Source: Euleptes europaea (taxonomy: Eukaryota > Chordata > Lepidosauria > Squamata > Sphaerodactylidae). From it: DNA of 64,000 bases. Position numbers and translations under genes: made by a program. Below, in pieces: positions 10,901-46,190 of the stretch. The stretch covers positions 22,053,461 to 22,117,460 of the forward strand of contig NC_079325.1 of assembly GCF_029931775.1 (NCBI RefSeq). Reading direction: 5' to 3'. The notes under the pieces were generated by a model. The model was not told the origin of the DNA. It saw only the letters and a program-made list of their open reading frames with translations, and made no database searches. Each line of letters opens with the position of its first letter. Position 1 is the first letter of the stretch.

Positions 10901-13325
10901 TTGGCTTTGGTCTGCAGTGGGTAGAAAAACACTCATACTAACTAAAACAGATCCATTAATACTTTGATCTGTCAAGATGGCTGTACAACAACAATCTCCT
11001 TTATCGGAATAAAATTGAAACATGGGGTGTCTGCATAGTAACATGAATTATTGCAGTTGAGCATTTCTGACAAGGATAAAGCATAATCAATAAAAAGATG
11101 GCGGAATTAATAAAAGCCCTCTACTTAGAGATGGCTGTAGAATTTTGCTTCCTTAAAGAGGAATTCTGTAGCACAAAAATGTAGGAAAATGACATTTTCT
11201 CTGAGTCACACAACGCTACAATCACAAATGAAAATTGGATTCAGAAGACAGTATGTGTCTAAAATTTATATCTATATTTTCTATTATGATTAAAGCATGA
11301 CTGTTTTGGCTTATCTGTTCTCTTTGGTAAGTGTTCTGTAAAACTTGAATAGGCCAACCAAATGCAAAGATGCTTGATGAGCTAGTTTTTGTCTTGCTTT
11401 TTTTGTGGGGGGGGGGCGGCGTTTGTGATATCTGAGTGTCTGGCAGCTGTGTGTTTGTAACCATAGCATAAAGTGCTATAAAGTCAATCATGTATCATGG
11501 GCATACAACACCTAGTCTTATTGTATTTTTGTATTCTCAATACCTACTATGGTTTGAAATTTTGCTTGCAACATTTTGAACAATAAAAATACAACTAAAG
11601 AGACTTAGATTCGTGAAACTATCTTCAGTTTCATCATGATGAAGCTGTTTTTGAATCCCTTATAGAATTCTTCTAGAAATTCTCAACCAGGTATTTTATG
11701 GCACTTTTAAAGACTAGCACTGTTTAAAAAATCTAGCATAATTTTTTCTAAACTAAAGCCCACTTCTTCAGATGCTGGTTTAGATTCTGAAAATGCTGCT
11801 TCTTGACGTCTTTTTAATTTCCAGATTCCCAGCAATGATCTATCTTCACTTATTACACAATAGTATTTGAGGTGTATGAGAAACATTTATCAAATTTTAT
11901 CAAAACCTTTCATAGAAGGGTTTCCAGAAATGAAGAAACAATGGTCTTTCTTAAGGAATGCTAATTCCAGATTCACTTGCTGGTGAATGTCTGCTGGTGG
12001 CCATATTTTGAAAAGCCAGGAACCCAGTTCATCAATCTATATACTGCATACAGTTTTTAAAATCAAAATACCAATAGCAATATGTCAAATACTTGAGGGG
12101 GGAGGGGAATACATTGTTAAAATTTGTACTGGTAATCAATACAAACTATAATGAGCTGTACTGAAATGTTAGTGAAAGCCAATGAACAGGCATTAATGAT
12201 GCAATTGACATCTTATTCTTGGTTGGATTCCCTATCTTTAATTTATGACTGTGATGCTGATTAAGGTGATATGAACAACCTTGAATGTACTAGGAATCTC
12301 TCTACCCTAGTCATGACAGCAGATTCCTCAGGAAGGGGGTTGCAGATCTCCACTGAGGCGGTTGAGGTCTCCAATTCTCTCCCCACCAAACTTCATAACC
12401 CATGCCTCCAATTCTGGTGACTTATCTTTTGTTGGAAGGGAAATATTTTTTTAAAAATAACTGATGTTCTGAGGTACACATCCTTCATAGCACCTTTTAT
12501 CAGCTTTAGCTAACACGCCAGCTACAGCCATTCCTCAAAAAGTTTGATCTGTCTCCCTCCTGGTCCAATATCACAATTTTACACACCAAACTGATATGAT
12601 CAATTGTGTTTCTAATGAAGTTTGGGGAGGTGGGGTGGGAAGAAGAAAGAACGTGGCTTTGCAGGGCTATGTATGCGCTACTGTTACTGATGACTTTATA
12701 ACCCCTTTTAACAGCTTTATTGAAGTAACTCCTTAATTCTATGACCTATGCTACTTTGAAGCTTAGACTTTGGTTAGCCATTAACTTTTTTGTTATCTGC
12801 TCAAACAACGTCCAACACAACTATTGTTTACTGGACTTTGAATTGAGAAAAATCAATCTATTTTTAGCAGTTTTGCTCTTCTCATAAAGAATGTACCAGT
12901 GGGCCTGTGTCATAGAAAGCAAGATTAACAGCCATTCACACTTCCCAGAGCATTTCTCAAATGGGCTCAAGGGATCAGTAAAAATAATCCATTGTGCAAG
13001 GCCCTCTGTCAGCATTTTATGTGGTGAAAGGTCAGCAATGAAGCCCAAAGCCCTGCTGCAACGAAAAAAATATTCAAATTTCCTGTTTCCCCAGGATGCT
13101 AAGTAAAGGACTCTGGCATAAGGCAGCAGTAGTTTTTCTATGGCTACCCACCACTAGCTGTTTCTTTTCTTTTGTAGTCTCCCCCCCACAGCTGTGCATT
13201 TCTCAATTAATGAGTTAATGACCCCCAAATGGAGAGCAACACATTTCTCATGAGGTTTTATGGTTTTCGTTCTTTCATATTAAGAACTACCTCCTAGGCC
13301 TCATCTCTTTCCATGACACCTATCA
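7964..13325. other. Intergenic, no gene seen
   Basis: AT-rich intergenic DNA upstream of DDHD2. I looked on both strands and saw no exon with splice sites, no RNA gene and no repeat I could name with confidence. Short poly-C, poly-A and poly-G runs occur near 9735, 11405 and 12100. Confidence 0.5.
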
Positions 13326-13655
13326 TAAGAAGATAAGAAAAGCCATACTAAATCAGACCAAGGTCCATCAAGTCCAACAGTGTCCAACCAGGCACCTCTA
13401 GGAAGCCCTCAAACAAGACGACTTCAGCAGCATTATCCTACCTGTGTTCCACAACACCTAATAGAACAGGCACACTCCTCTGATCCTGGAGAGAATAGGT
13501 ATGCACTATGACTGGTATCCATTTTTACTAGCAGCCATGAATAGCCCTCTCCTCCATGCACATGTCCACTCCACTCTTAAAGCCTTCCAAGTTGGCAGCC
13601 ATCACCACATCCTGGGGCAGGGAGTTCCACAATTTAAATAGCCTGCACTAAAATA
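13326..13655 (-). repeat. CR1-type LINE 3' fragment
   Basis: Contains ataagaaaagccatactaaa, atcaagtccaacagt, aagccttccaagttggcagc and catcctggggcagggag, the same blocks as copies at 16925-17485 (plus) and 63536-64000 (minus). In the plus copies it ends cttatgttctta, CR1-like. No reverse transcriptase remains. Confidence 0.6.
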
Positions 13656-13657
13656 GC

Positions 13658-14434
13658 ACTCATGGTGCAGAGTGGTAAGCTGCAGTCCGAGCTCTGCTCA
13701 CGATTTAAGTTCGATCCTGACAGAAGTCGGTTTCAGGCAGCCGGCTCAAGGTTGACTCAGCCTTACATCCTTCCTAGGTTGGTCAAATGAGTACCCAGCT
13801 TGCTGGGGGTAAAGTGTGCGTGTGTGTATGTATTTGACCTTCCGAAGTCGGTCAAATGAGTACCCAGCTTTCTGGAGCACACACACTTTACCCCCAGCAA
13901 GCTGGGTACTCATTTGACAACTTCGGAAGGATGGAAGGCTGAGTCAACCTTGAGCCGGCTGCCTGAAACTGACTTTCATCAGGATTGAAGATACACACAC
14001 ACACACACACACATTTTAGTACAGAATTAAAAAGGGAAGGGGAAAGGGGAAAAATTTGGGTTTCTGTGTCCAAGTCCGATCTGTACAATCTTTGTATATT
14101 TCAAAATTGTTTGTCTTACAGTACAATACAATGCACCCGATCACTCCTCTAATATTAAAATGTAACATTAGAATATATGGTGTTCCATCTAATAATTATT
14201 ACATTTACCAACACCCATGTTTATTGTAACGGTATCAGATTTAGAAATTTTCTTCCGTTAAGAACTGTAGTTAATATATCTAGTGTATCTTATTTAACTA
14301 GCGCTAATTAATATTCTGGGGAAGGCACTGGCAAACCACCCTGTAAACAAAGTCTGCCTAGAAAATGTTGGGATGTGACGTCACCCCATGGATCAGGAAT
14401 GACCCCATGCTTGCACTACCTTTACCTTTTTTAA
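13658..14434. repeat. SINE family B copies head to head, forming an interrupted palindrome
   Basis: A plus-strand copy runs from about 13662 (tggtgcagagtggtaagctg) to about 13870. A minus-strand copy follows at about 13872-13990 (gctgggtactcatttgacaa through gagccggctgcctgaaactg) and ends in a CA microsatellite at 13992-14012. The 3' half of a plus-strand copy (ggcactggcaaaccaccctg to gtgacgtcaccccatgg) appears at 14318-14434. The intervening 300 bases are AT-rich unique sequence. Confidence 0.65.
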
Positions 14435-14488
14435 AAATAGCACTGGGCAGCGGTGGAGTACGGTAGGGAGGCCAGAATGTATAGGAAA

Positions 14489-15068
14489 TAGGGTTGCCAG
14501 GTCCCTCTTTGCTACTGGCAGGAGGGTTTTGGGGCGGATGTCATAGAGTCCAATGGCCAAAGTGGCCATTTTCTCCAGGCGAATTGATCTCTATCGGCTG
14601 GAGATCAGTTGTAATAGCAGGAAATCTCCTGCTACTACCTGGAGGTTACAAGCCAAAGAATACAGTCACAATATTATTTAAATGCAAATTCTCTATTACA
14701 AAATTGTCAACTCACATATATCCATCACCAAAAATACCAACTGTGCACATATATCCAACAGTCAAATTACCTGACATCTGAAATAAGAACACAACAAGCA
14801 TTAGTCTCTTACAGACAATATACTGTGAACTAACAGTGATATCAACAACATTGTAATGCTTACCTTATAGAGGATAGATCAGATATTAATTTGACTGTTG
14901 GACATATGTGCACAGTTGGTATATTTGGCGATGTATATATGTGAGTTGACAATTTAGTAATGGAGAATTTGCATTTAAATAATATTGCGACGGTATCCTT
15001 TGGCTTGTAACTAACAATTATACAGCAGTGTCTATCTTTTGCTAACTACCTGGAGGTTGGCAACCCTA
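14489..15068 (+). mobile_element. hAT-type MITE (TAGGGTTGCCA family) split by a nested insertion
   Basis: Ends are tagggttgcca and tggcaaccc plus ta. An exact 8-base duplication, ataggaaa, lies at 14481-14488 and 15069-15076. Without the nested insertion the element would be about 190 bp, like its relatives. Confidence 0.8.
14648..15040. mobile_element. Foldback element nested in MITE, long target duplication
   Basis: Two arms of about 125 bases (14648-14775 and 14885-15010) are inverted copies. The left begins acaagccaaag and the right ends ctttggcttgt; both carry atttaaatgcaaattct and caactgtgcacata in opposite senses. The insertion is flanked by a 17-base near-exact direct repeat of MITE sequence (gctactacctggaggtt at 14631-14647; gctaactacctggaggtt at 15041-15058). 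The family is not recognised. Confidence 0.65.
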
Positions 15069-15157
15069 ATAGGAAAACCGAAGCGGACCTCAGCCATAGG
15101 CCTGGTGGCTCGAAGGGCTGGGGGTGGGGGAAGCATTCCAACTTGCCCCCATCCCTC

Positions 15158-15380
15158 TGTGTGTGTGTCAAGCGCCGCCAAGTCGCAGCCGACTTATGGC
15201 GACGCCTTTTGGATTGGTTTTCATGGCAAGACACTAACAGAGGTGGTTTGCCAGCGCCTTCCTCTGCACAGTCAACCCTGGCCTTCCTTGGTGGTCTCCC
15301 ATCCAAAGATTAACCAGGGCTGACCCTGCTTAGCTTCTGAGATCTGACGAGATCAGGCTAGCCTGGGCCATCCAGGTCAT
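15158..15380 (-). repeat. 5S rRNA-derived SINE
   Basis: On the minus strand the head reads like 5S rRNA (tctgatctc-type box, agaagctaagcagggtcagc, then ggttaatctttggatgggag, the 5S internal control region). A tail with ggcaaaccacctctgttagt and cgacttggcggc follows. Matches the 5S-Sauria type of squamate SINE. Confidence 0.75.
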
Positions 15381-16270
15381 GTAATGCCCAGATATAAGGG
15401 CTGGTTTAGAACACTATGTATTCATACGCACACACATGGAAGCTTTGGGAAGTTGGCATCCGGGAGCCATGAACCAACAAATCATGCTCTCTGTGCTTGG
15501 TACGGCCTTTCACCAGTAGAGAGCTCTGAATTACGTTGATCTTCAGGAATGTGGTTTCTGGCTACGGAGCTCACAAGATCAGGCACTCACTAAGTGACGC
15601 CTTTGGCCAATATCTATAGGTTATGCTAATTAGAGTGAAGTAGACCCCTAATGTGCATTGGTGCTTTTGTGTATCAATTGGCTTGTCAGCAGCCATGGGC
15701 CTGCCCCATGCAAATGCATAAATGATACTGACTTTCCTTTGTTTCTCGGGTGAGTAACTCTGCACATCTTATTTGTGGGTTATTTCACCCCCAGGTCTGT
15801 GTTTAGCTAAGTAAAGAGCTGTTGCTCTTTTTAACCTCCTCCTAGTTGCTGTCAGGAGCAGATCCTGGGAATGGTATGCTGTGGCTGTGAGCAGCTGCTG
15901 TTGTGTTCCTCGTCCAAGGTCTCGCCTTGTTCTCTGTTTAGACTTCGTGCCGCGAGAAGCACCGAGTGCCCCGTTGGTCTCCAGGGGTGGTGGTGACCAT
16001 GGCGCCCTGTTATCAGTCTTCGTTTTGCTACTGATGTTCTGTCCCTGCCTATCGCCTGCATTAGAGTCCATTTGACTTTTAGGCTTCTGAAACCTGTTGG
16101 CTTTTCTGAATAAACCTTATTTTCTGGACTAAGCAGCTCATGGAATTTATTCATGAAATGATCACGGGGCAGGAGTGGACAGTTGTCTTCATTGGACTCT
16201 ATGAGACAACCAGGGCACTGCAGTCAGGGGCCCCTTCCCTCTGCCGCCCCATAAACCAAACCACCCCTCC
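15381..16270. other. DDHD2 upstream region, no gene seen
   Basis: Unclassified sequence between the 5S SINE and the CpG island. It includes aataaa at 16108-16113 followed by a T-rich stretch about 150 bases before the island, with no coding evidence. Confidence 0.4.
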
Positions 16271-16900
16271 CCCTCCCCTAACGACCGTTTCATAACGGCT
16301 GAGGGGGGGAAAGCCAGGCTTCTCGCCTAGCCGACCGTTGCGGCGGTTGAGGCGAGCGAGGCCCCGCCCACGGGAAGGCGGGGCCGGAGGGCGGGCCGCG
16401 CCAATCAAGGCCCGGCTCGCGCTCGGGTCAGCCCCAGCCCGGCGGCGCGTCACCCGGGCCCTTGTCAGCGGAGCCGGCCGCGGAGAGGCGAGGAGAGAGT
16501 CGGCGTCGTCGCCCCGGAGACGTCGCGGCTCGGCCGCCTGGGGTAGGTCCGTCGGCGTGAGGCGAGCGGAAGGGGGGGGGGGAAGAAGGACGGGGTGGTG
16601 GTGGTTGTTGGTGGTGGTTGTTGGTGGTGGTTGTGAGGGGCAGGCGGGCGGCGGGACGGTGACATGGCCGGAGGGGGGGGGCGGGCATCGCGCGGCCCGA
16701 TGCGGTTGGGGGGGGATGCTGGCCAGGGTGGAGCGAGCCGGGGCAGGTGGGGGGGGGAGGGGCGGCGAGACGTTTGTTCTCCCGAGGCGTCTCTCCCGAG
16801 CTGCTGTTTTGGCCTCACAACGGCCCTGCGGGGCTGTCCCAGGCGGAGGGACCGGCCCGGGGTCGCCTAGCGCGCTTCGTGAAGCTGGCGGGTGCGGGAT
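16270..16900 (+). promoter_or_regulatory. DDHD2: CpG-island promoter of DDHD2
   Basis: A sharply GC- and CpG-rich block that contrasts with AT-rich flanks and precedes the DDHD2 coding exons. It holds GC boxes (ccccgccc at 16362-16369, aggcggggcc at 16376-16385, gggcggg near 16390) and a CCAAT box at 16401-16405, but no TATA box. This fits a housekeeping-type dispersed promoter with transcription starting roughly 16450-16500. Frames open across it on both strands are composition artefacts. Confidence 0.75.
16460..16542 (+). other. DDHD2: DDHD2 exon 1, noncoding (approximate)
   Basis: DDHD2 in mammals has a noncoding first exon. Here a donor (ggg then gtaggt, gt at 16543-16544) lies 140 bases downstream of the CCAAT box. 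The start is inferred from promoter spacing only. A second donor-like gtgagg at 16557 is an alternative. Confidence 0.4.
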
Positions 16901-16924
16901 TCAGGACGGGCGACGCGTGCTTAA

Positions 16925-17485
16925 CGCGTGGAACTCCCTGCTCCAGGATGTGGTTGGTGATGGCTGCCAACTTGGAAGGCCTTAAGAGGGGAGTGGGCAT
17001 GTTCATGGAGGGCTATTAATGGCTACTAGTAAAAATGGATGGTAGTCACGATGCATACCTATTCTCTCCAGGATCAGAGGAGCATGCTTGTTATATTAGG
17101 TGCTGTGGGACACAGGCAGGATAATACTACTGCTGCAGTGGTCTTGCTTGTGGGCTTTTTAGAGGCGCCTGGTTGGCCGCTGTGTGAACAGACTGTTGGC
17201 CTTGATGGACCTTGGTCTGATCCAGCAGGGCTTTTCTTATGGAGGAGAGGGCTATCCATGGCTACTAGTCAAAATGGCTACTAGTCATGATGCATACCTA
17301 TTCTCTCCAGGATCAGAGGAGCATGCCTGTTATATTAGGTGCTGTGGAACACAGGCAGGATGGTGCTGCTGCAGCCGTCTTGTTTCTGGGCTTCCTAGAG
17401 GCACCTGGTTAGCCACTGTGTGAACAGACTGCTGGATTTGATGGGCCTAGGTCTGATCCAGCATGGACTTTCTTATGTTCTTAAG
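16925..17485 (+). repeat. CR1-type LINE 3' ends, tandemly duplicated
   Basis: A fragment starting tggaactccctgctccagga is followed by two successive copies of the same roughly 235-base 3' segment (about 16995-17240 and 17245-17485). Each contains cctattctctccaggatcag and ggcctaggtctgatccagca or a close variant and ends cttttcttatg or ctttcttatgttctta. It abuts the CpG island inside DDHD2 intron 1. Confidence 0.65.
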
Positions 17486-18127
17486 GCTCCCCCCCCCCTT
17501 ATAATTTGGGTCCCAAGGTGCTTAGGAGAAAGGCAGACGTGTAAATATTTTATCTTCTCAGTGGCCCTGTGAAGGAGGAAGAACGACTAGGTATCTCCCA
17601 GAGAGCTTCGTGTCTTCTGCCCCTTCTGGTTTTAGCCTGAGCTACCTCGCAGGGTTGTTGTGAGGAGAAGTCCGAGACTGCCCCATATCAACCGCTGAGC
17701 TTTACTTCTGTGTCCTCTTCATTTTATTTGAGCAACAACCTTGTGCGGTATGTCATGCTGGGGCATAGGCTGGCTCAAGGTTATCCAGTTAAGCTTCTTG
17801 TCTGAAGATCTGAACCCAGACCTTCCCAAATCCCGCTAGGCATTCTGGCCATTTTAGGCAACGATGGCTCCACAACAAATTCGGTGGTAGGAACGGATGA
17901 CATTGTGGAATGGGGTGGTAATTCCTTGAGGCAGGCATTGGTCAGAGTGCCATTCTTAATTTTTTTTTAAGAATAGCATTATGTATGTAGCACCACAGTA
18001 TGGATGGTGCTTTACAAAGTAACAATGGGAGGAAGGCTGGGATCCTTGCATCCAGGAACCCATGACTGGCAGGTGGTAGGGAGGTATTTTTGTGAGTAGG
18101 GTCCCTTTCCTGTTGTTTAGTTATTTA
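17486..18127. other. DDHD2 intron 1, SINE debris only
   Basis: Contains worn SINE-like phrases (agctacctcgcagggttgtt, gatctgaacccagaccttcc) but no exon or RNA gene. Confidence 0.4.
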
Positions 18128-18347
18128 TTTGCTTCATTTATATCCTGCCTTTCTCCCCAGTGGAGGCCCAGATCAGCTCACATCATTTTCCTCTGTTCCA
18201 TTTTATCCTTACGCCAGTGCTATGAGGTAGGCTAGGCCGACTGTGTGTGACTGGCCCAAGGGCAGCCAGCAAGCTTCCATGGCAGAGGAGGAATTTGAAC
18301 ATATGTCTTCCAGATCCTAGTCTGATGCCTTAGCCACCACCCCACAC
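18128..18347 (-). repeat. Sauria/Squam-type tRNA-derived SINE
   Basis: Minus-strand reading gives a tRNA-like head (gtggggtggtggctaaggca), a B-box-like segment, ttccatggaagcttgctgg-type middle, and a tail ending gagaaaggcaggatataaat. Confidence 0.7.
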
Positions 18348-19453
18348 TTCCCATTCCAGGAGAGTATCAGTGCTATGTTTAGGGATAAAGAACTTAAAGA
18401 CTGCCGTATTGGGGATGGGGAGAGCTCTGTGTGTGTTGTGATGGGGAAGGGGGTTTACTTTACTGAGCTGAAGGCTATCAGTGCCTGTGAGGACACAAAA
18501 ACAATTGTGTGTATTTGGTGAGGGGGAGTGTATAAGGAGTAAATTGACTGCTTGGAGAGTAAGATACCAAGAGAAACACTGGCAAGGGGTCACAGTTCTT
18601 GTAGGGTGGTCCTTAAAGATTAGGCGCCATGCAGGAACAACCTTGAAGGCAAATGGTATGTGTATTGGTTGCGAAGTGACCAGTGCTCAGAGGTTGATGG
18701 ATAAAGTACTGGAGAAAGGGTGACATTAGGTTAACAGTTACAGTGGGTTACTGGTTAAGGGCCCAGCAGTGCTTTAAACGTGACATCTGTCTTGTCAGCA
18801 AGACAGCTGTGGGTAGCTGTGTGCCAATGTGCTCTTCCGTCATGATTGTTTCGGTAGATCCTTCCCCAGGGGACAGTGAGCACTGTGGAATTAGGAATGG
18901 TATTTGGTATGCTGAATTAACTAAGGCAGTGGGTGGGAGGAGATAGAGATTGTTGGCTGAGTGTTGTCAATAAACCCTATACTTAGATGGAAGCTGGACA
19001 TGGGTACTCCTACACAGGAATTGATTTTTCATAGCGTTGCTGATGAACACGTGTCATTAACGTGTAGGACAGGGCTCGGGCATCCTATTCCTGCTATGTT
19101 GTGCAAGGTTCAATTCTAGCAGGAGAATGTCGGTTTGCAAGAGCCAGGGTCATGCCCCATGGTTTCTCCTGTCTTTTCTGAAATTAGCAAACCATTTACC
19201 ACTGATGAACATTCAAAGACTGTTGGGAATGTTTGATTTTACACAGCATAGTGATCTGTGCAGACATACATTCAAAGAATCCTTTCATTTGGAAATTTCT
19301 GGAGAGAGATTTCTGAATAGCAGCATTTCTACCACAGAGACAAAAATTAGCAAATAAATAAGTGAATATGTGAAGCCACCAGTAGTCTGCAGTGGCAAGT
19401 CAAAATGTCAGAGACTGGTTAGTTTAGTAGACCTGATGTTATAAATACAGAAA
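18348..19453. other. DDHD2 intron 1, nothing recognised
   Basis: No exon, RNA gene or named repeat seen; frames are short. Confidence 0.4.
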
Positions 19454-19889
19454 GAGTATCCCTTATGTGAACATCCCATATCTGGACTGATCCGAAAACC
19501 AGACCCTTTGAGCTGGCATGCAGACAGAGCCGTAGTTCCTGCTTCAATGTTTCCTCTCATCTAAATAAATAAAATACAGTGTACATTGCATCGTGAGTGG
19601 AGATTGAAAGCCTGCCATTGTTAGTTCGTTGTTTGTTGTTGAATAGCTGATACAGGTATTCTGGTGAGATAGTTACACCTTTGCTTTCTGATGATCCCGT
19701 GTACATAAAATTATTAAAAATATTGTTTAAAATTACATTCCGGCTATGTGTATAAAACATAAAGTGAATATAAAACATTTGGGTCCCTTCCCCAAGATAT
19801 CTCGTTATGTATATGCAAATATTCCAACGTATGGAAAGATTGGAAATAATGACCTCTTCTGGTCCTAAGCAGTCTGGGTAAAAATACTC
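19454..19889. mobile_element. Tigger/pogo-like DNA transposon remnant
   Basis: Ends gagtatcccttat and gggtaaaaatactc are roughly inverted. The interior (gggtcccttccccaagatat, ctcgttatgtatatgcaaat, aaagtgaatataaaacattt) resembles the short Tigger-derived elements I know from mammals. No transposase frame is left. This is recognition from memory, not a search. Confidence 0.45.
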
Positions 19890-20728
19890 AACCTGTATAA
19901 AACTAAGTTTGATGTACAAGTGTGAGCATCCTAAGAGGGTCTCATCTCAAGAGAATACGAATGGAACATACCGGTAGGTTTTCTTTAGCAAAGATAACAT
20001 AGTGGACTATTGACCAAACAGTTAGGATTCTGCGACTGCAACCGTTATCTTCTTGTCTACATTTTTATGTCAGCAAAATGGTTTAATAGTTTCCTGTTAG
20101 CAAGCGATGCTGATATAATTCAGTTCCCAGATAGATCAAATAATATAGTTCCCAGCTAAAGCAGTGTGTGACTATAGAACTTTGTATTTTATGTATGTGT
20201 TGATTAACAGGGATGGTGATACTTGTTCCTGTTTCTTTGTTCATGTATTTTAAAGCAAGAAGATCAGTAGGTTTTAGGAATGCTACTAAAACAAATCATG
20301 GGACAAAAAGAACTTTTAAGGCTGTGGTATTGATCTAGCTCTGAATTTTTACTGTAATTGGTTAAAAAAATTAATCCATTCTGAACATTTAGAACCAAAA
20401 TCCCATTTTTAAATTCTAATTCCACAAATTAGTCTTTATGAGCATGGTCTGTATAGATTTTTGGAATCAAGGAAAAAGAATCTAAAGCTTAGATTTTACT
20501 TATTCCACACTCTTCATCCATGTTCCTATACTTGTTCCAGTTTCAGAAACTTGATAAGAAGTCATTTGTGCAGCTGCTGTTTGTAACCACTTCCAGTTTT
20601 GTTTGGCTTATTTTCTCAGAAATTGTGTTTTAATTCCTGTGTGATTTTTAGTTCAGTACTGGCAAAGAAATCAAAAGTTTTGTGTTTAAAAAGCGGCCAG
20701 TTCATTCTGTCTCCTTGTGTTCTTCTAG
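19890..20728. other. DDHD2 intron 1, right part
   Basis: AT-rich, no element recognised. It ends in the pyrimidine-rich acceptor of exon 2. Confidence 0.45.
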
Positions 20729-20736
20729 GCAGCGCA

Positions 20737-44723
<23,987 letters not shown>

Positions 44724-44921
44724 GTAAGTCGTCCTGTTTCTCAGGCAAAATGGTCTGCTCTCGTGCGTTACCACTGCTGCTCTGGTTGTTTGATCAGCCA
44801 GTTCAGCAAAATGCCAGAAGCTTCTGAAGTTTCCAAAAACAAAACAGGCCAGGTGCATTGCAGCAGACTCAAATCTTTTCAGCTGTTGATCTCCATGGGG
44901 GCAATTCTACTTCTCTGTCTT

Positions 44922-45211
44922 AAAAGGTAGTCCCCCATGCAAGCACCAGGTCATAACTGACCCATGGGGTGACGCCACATCCCAACGTTTACTAGGCAGA
45001 CTATGTTTACGGGTGGTTTTCCATTGCCTTCCCCAGTTGCCTACACTTTACCCCACAAGCTGGGTACTCATTTTAACGACCTGGGAAGGATGGAAGGTTG
45101 AGTCAACCTTGAGCCGGCTACCTGAAACTGGCTTCTGTTTGGATTGAACTCAGGTTGTGAGCAGAGCTTTGACTGCAGTACTGCAGCTTACCACTCTGCG
45201 CCACGGGGCTT
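44922..45211 (-). repeat. tRNA-derived SINE (family B)
   Basis: Full-length minus-strand copy: head gccccgtggcgcagagtggt, then gttgactcaaccttccatcc and gagtacccagcttg, core ggatgtggcgtcaccccatg, tail in aaggtag. Confidence 0.8.
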
Positions 45212-45720
45212 CTCTCTCTCTACCTTAAGGCCACTTCATGTATTTTGATAGAACTAGGTGTGGGTATCGTGTGAATTTTTGCCTAGTTGTGATCAGTCAC
45301 TTGGGCCTTCTTTGAACAGAGGTAAAGAATTTGCCACTGAACTGGAGCATGCTTGTGGGGGAAAGGGCCGTTGGCCTTGATGTGGTCCCTCAAGGACCAT
45401 TAACAGTATCAGAAGTGCAATCCTAAATACATTACAGCAAGGTAATGTCAGCTAATGATGTCAGCCAACTTCCTTCCACTTATCAGGATGCTATGCTGAT
45501 TTGCTTCTTCATAAGTAGTTTCTGAGTCAGATTGTAGTCTCTGTGATGGCACAGGGGAGGGAGAGGTACCATTTTCCCAGAGCGATTTCCTGTCCTGGTT
45601 GTATCCTGCTGTGCCTAATGGGAGGGTGGGCAACTGTTGTGTCGCCTTGCCTTCAATGAATATCCAGTATTTGTTTCAGTGCCATCATTGTATAGTTTAT
45701 CAAGCTGTAGATCATAAAAG

Positions 45721-45945
45721 AGAGCCAGCGTGGTGCAGTGGTTAAGAGCAGCAGACTCTTAATCTGGAGATCCGGGTTCGATTCCCCACTCCTCCACATG
45801 AAGCCTGCTGGGAGATCTTGGGCCAGTCACAGCTCTCTCAGCCCACACGGAGGCAGACAATGGCAAACCACCTCCGAATGTCTCTTGCCTTGAAAACCCT
45901 ACAGGGTTGATAAGTCAGCTGTGATTTGATGGCACTTTCTTCCAC
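45721..45945 (+). repeat. tRNA-derived SINE with shared SINE tail
   Basis: Head gagccagcgtggtgcagtgg, B box tccgggttcgattcccc, tail gacaatggcaaaccacctcc and gtctcttgccttgaaaaccc. Lies in the putative 3' UTR intron. Confidence 0.75.
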
Positions 45946-46190
45946 CACCAGTCAAGCAACAGATTTGTCTGTCTTTTTGAGACTGTTGTTGAATCTTATT
46001 AGAGTTTCAGAGGTCTCTTATACATTTATTGGATATACTCAGTATCCTTCCCTGATTGTGCTGGCCAGTCCCTCACTATTCAGTACCTGCAATATTCAGA
46101 GAGCAGCGACAACATAATTCCTGCTCCTTTCTGGTCAGTTTTTCGAAGGTCAAACTACCTTAACGTGGCTTATCTTTCCTGTTTCCTTAG

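Noticed and set aside
15381-16200. Possible solo LTR upstream of DDHD2 (AATAAA near 16108, T-rich end)
   Set aside because: No paired TG/CA ends, target duplication or internal retroviral sequence was seen; ordinary upstream DNA explains it as well.
16338-16985. A 215-codon plus-strand frame and several minus frames
   Set aside because: They lie in the CpG island; Gly/Arg-rich or Pro/Arg-rich composition artefacts with no domain.
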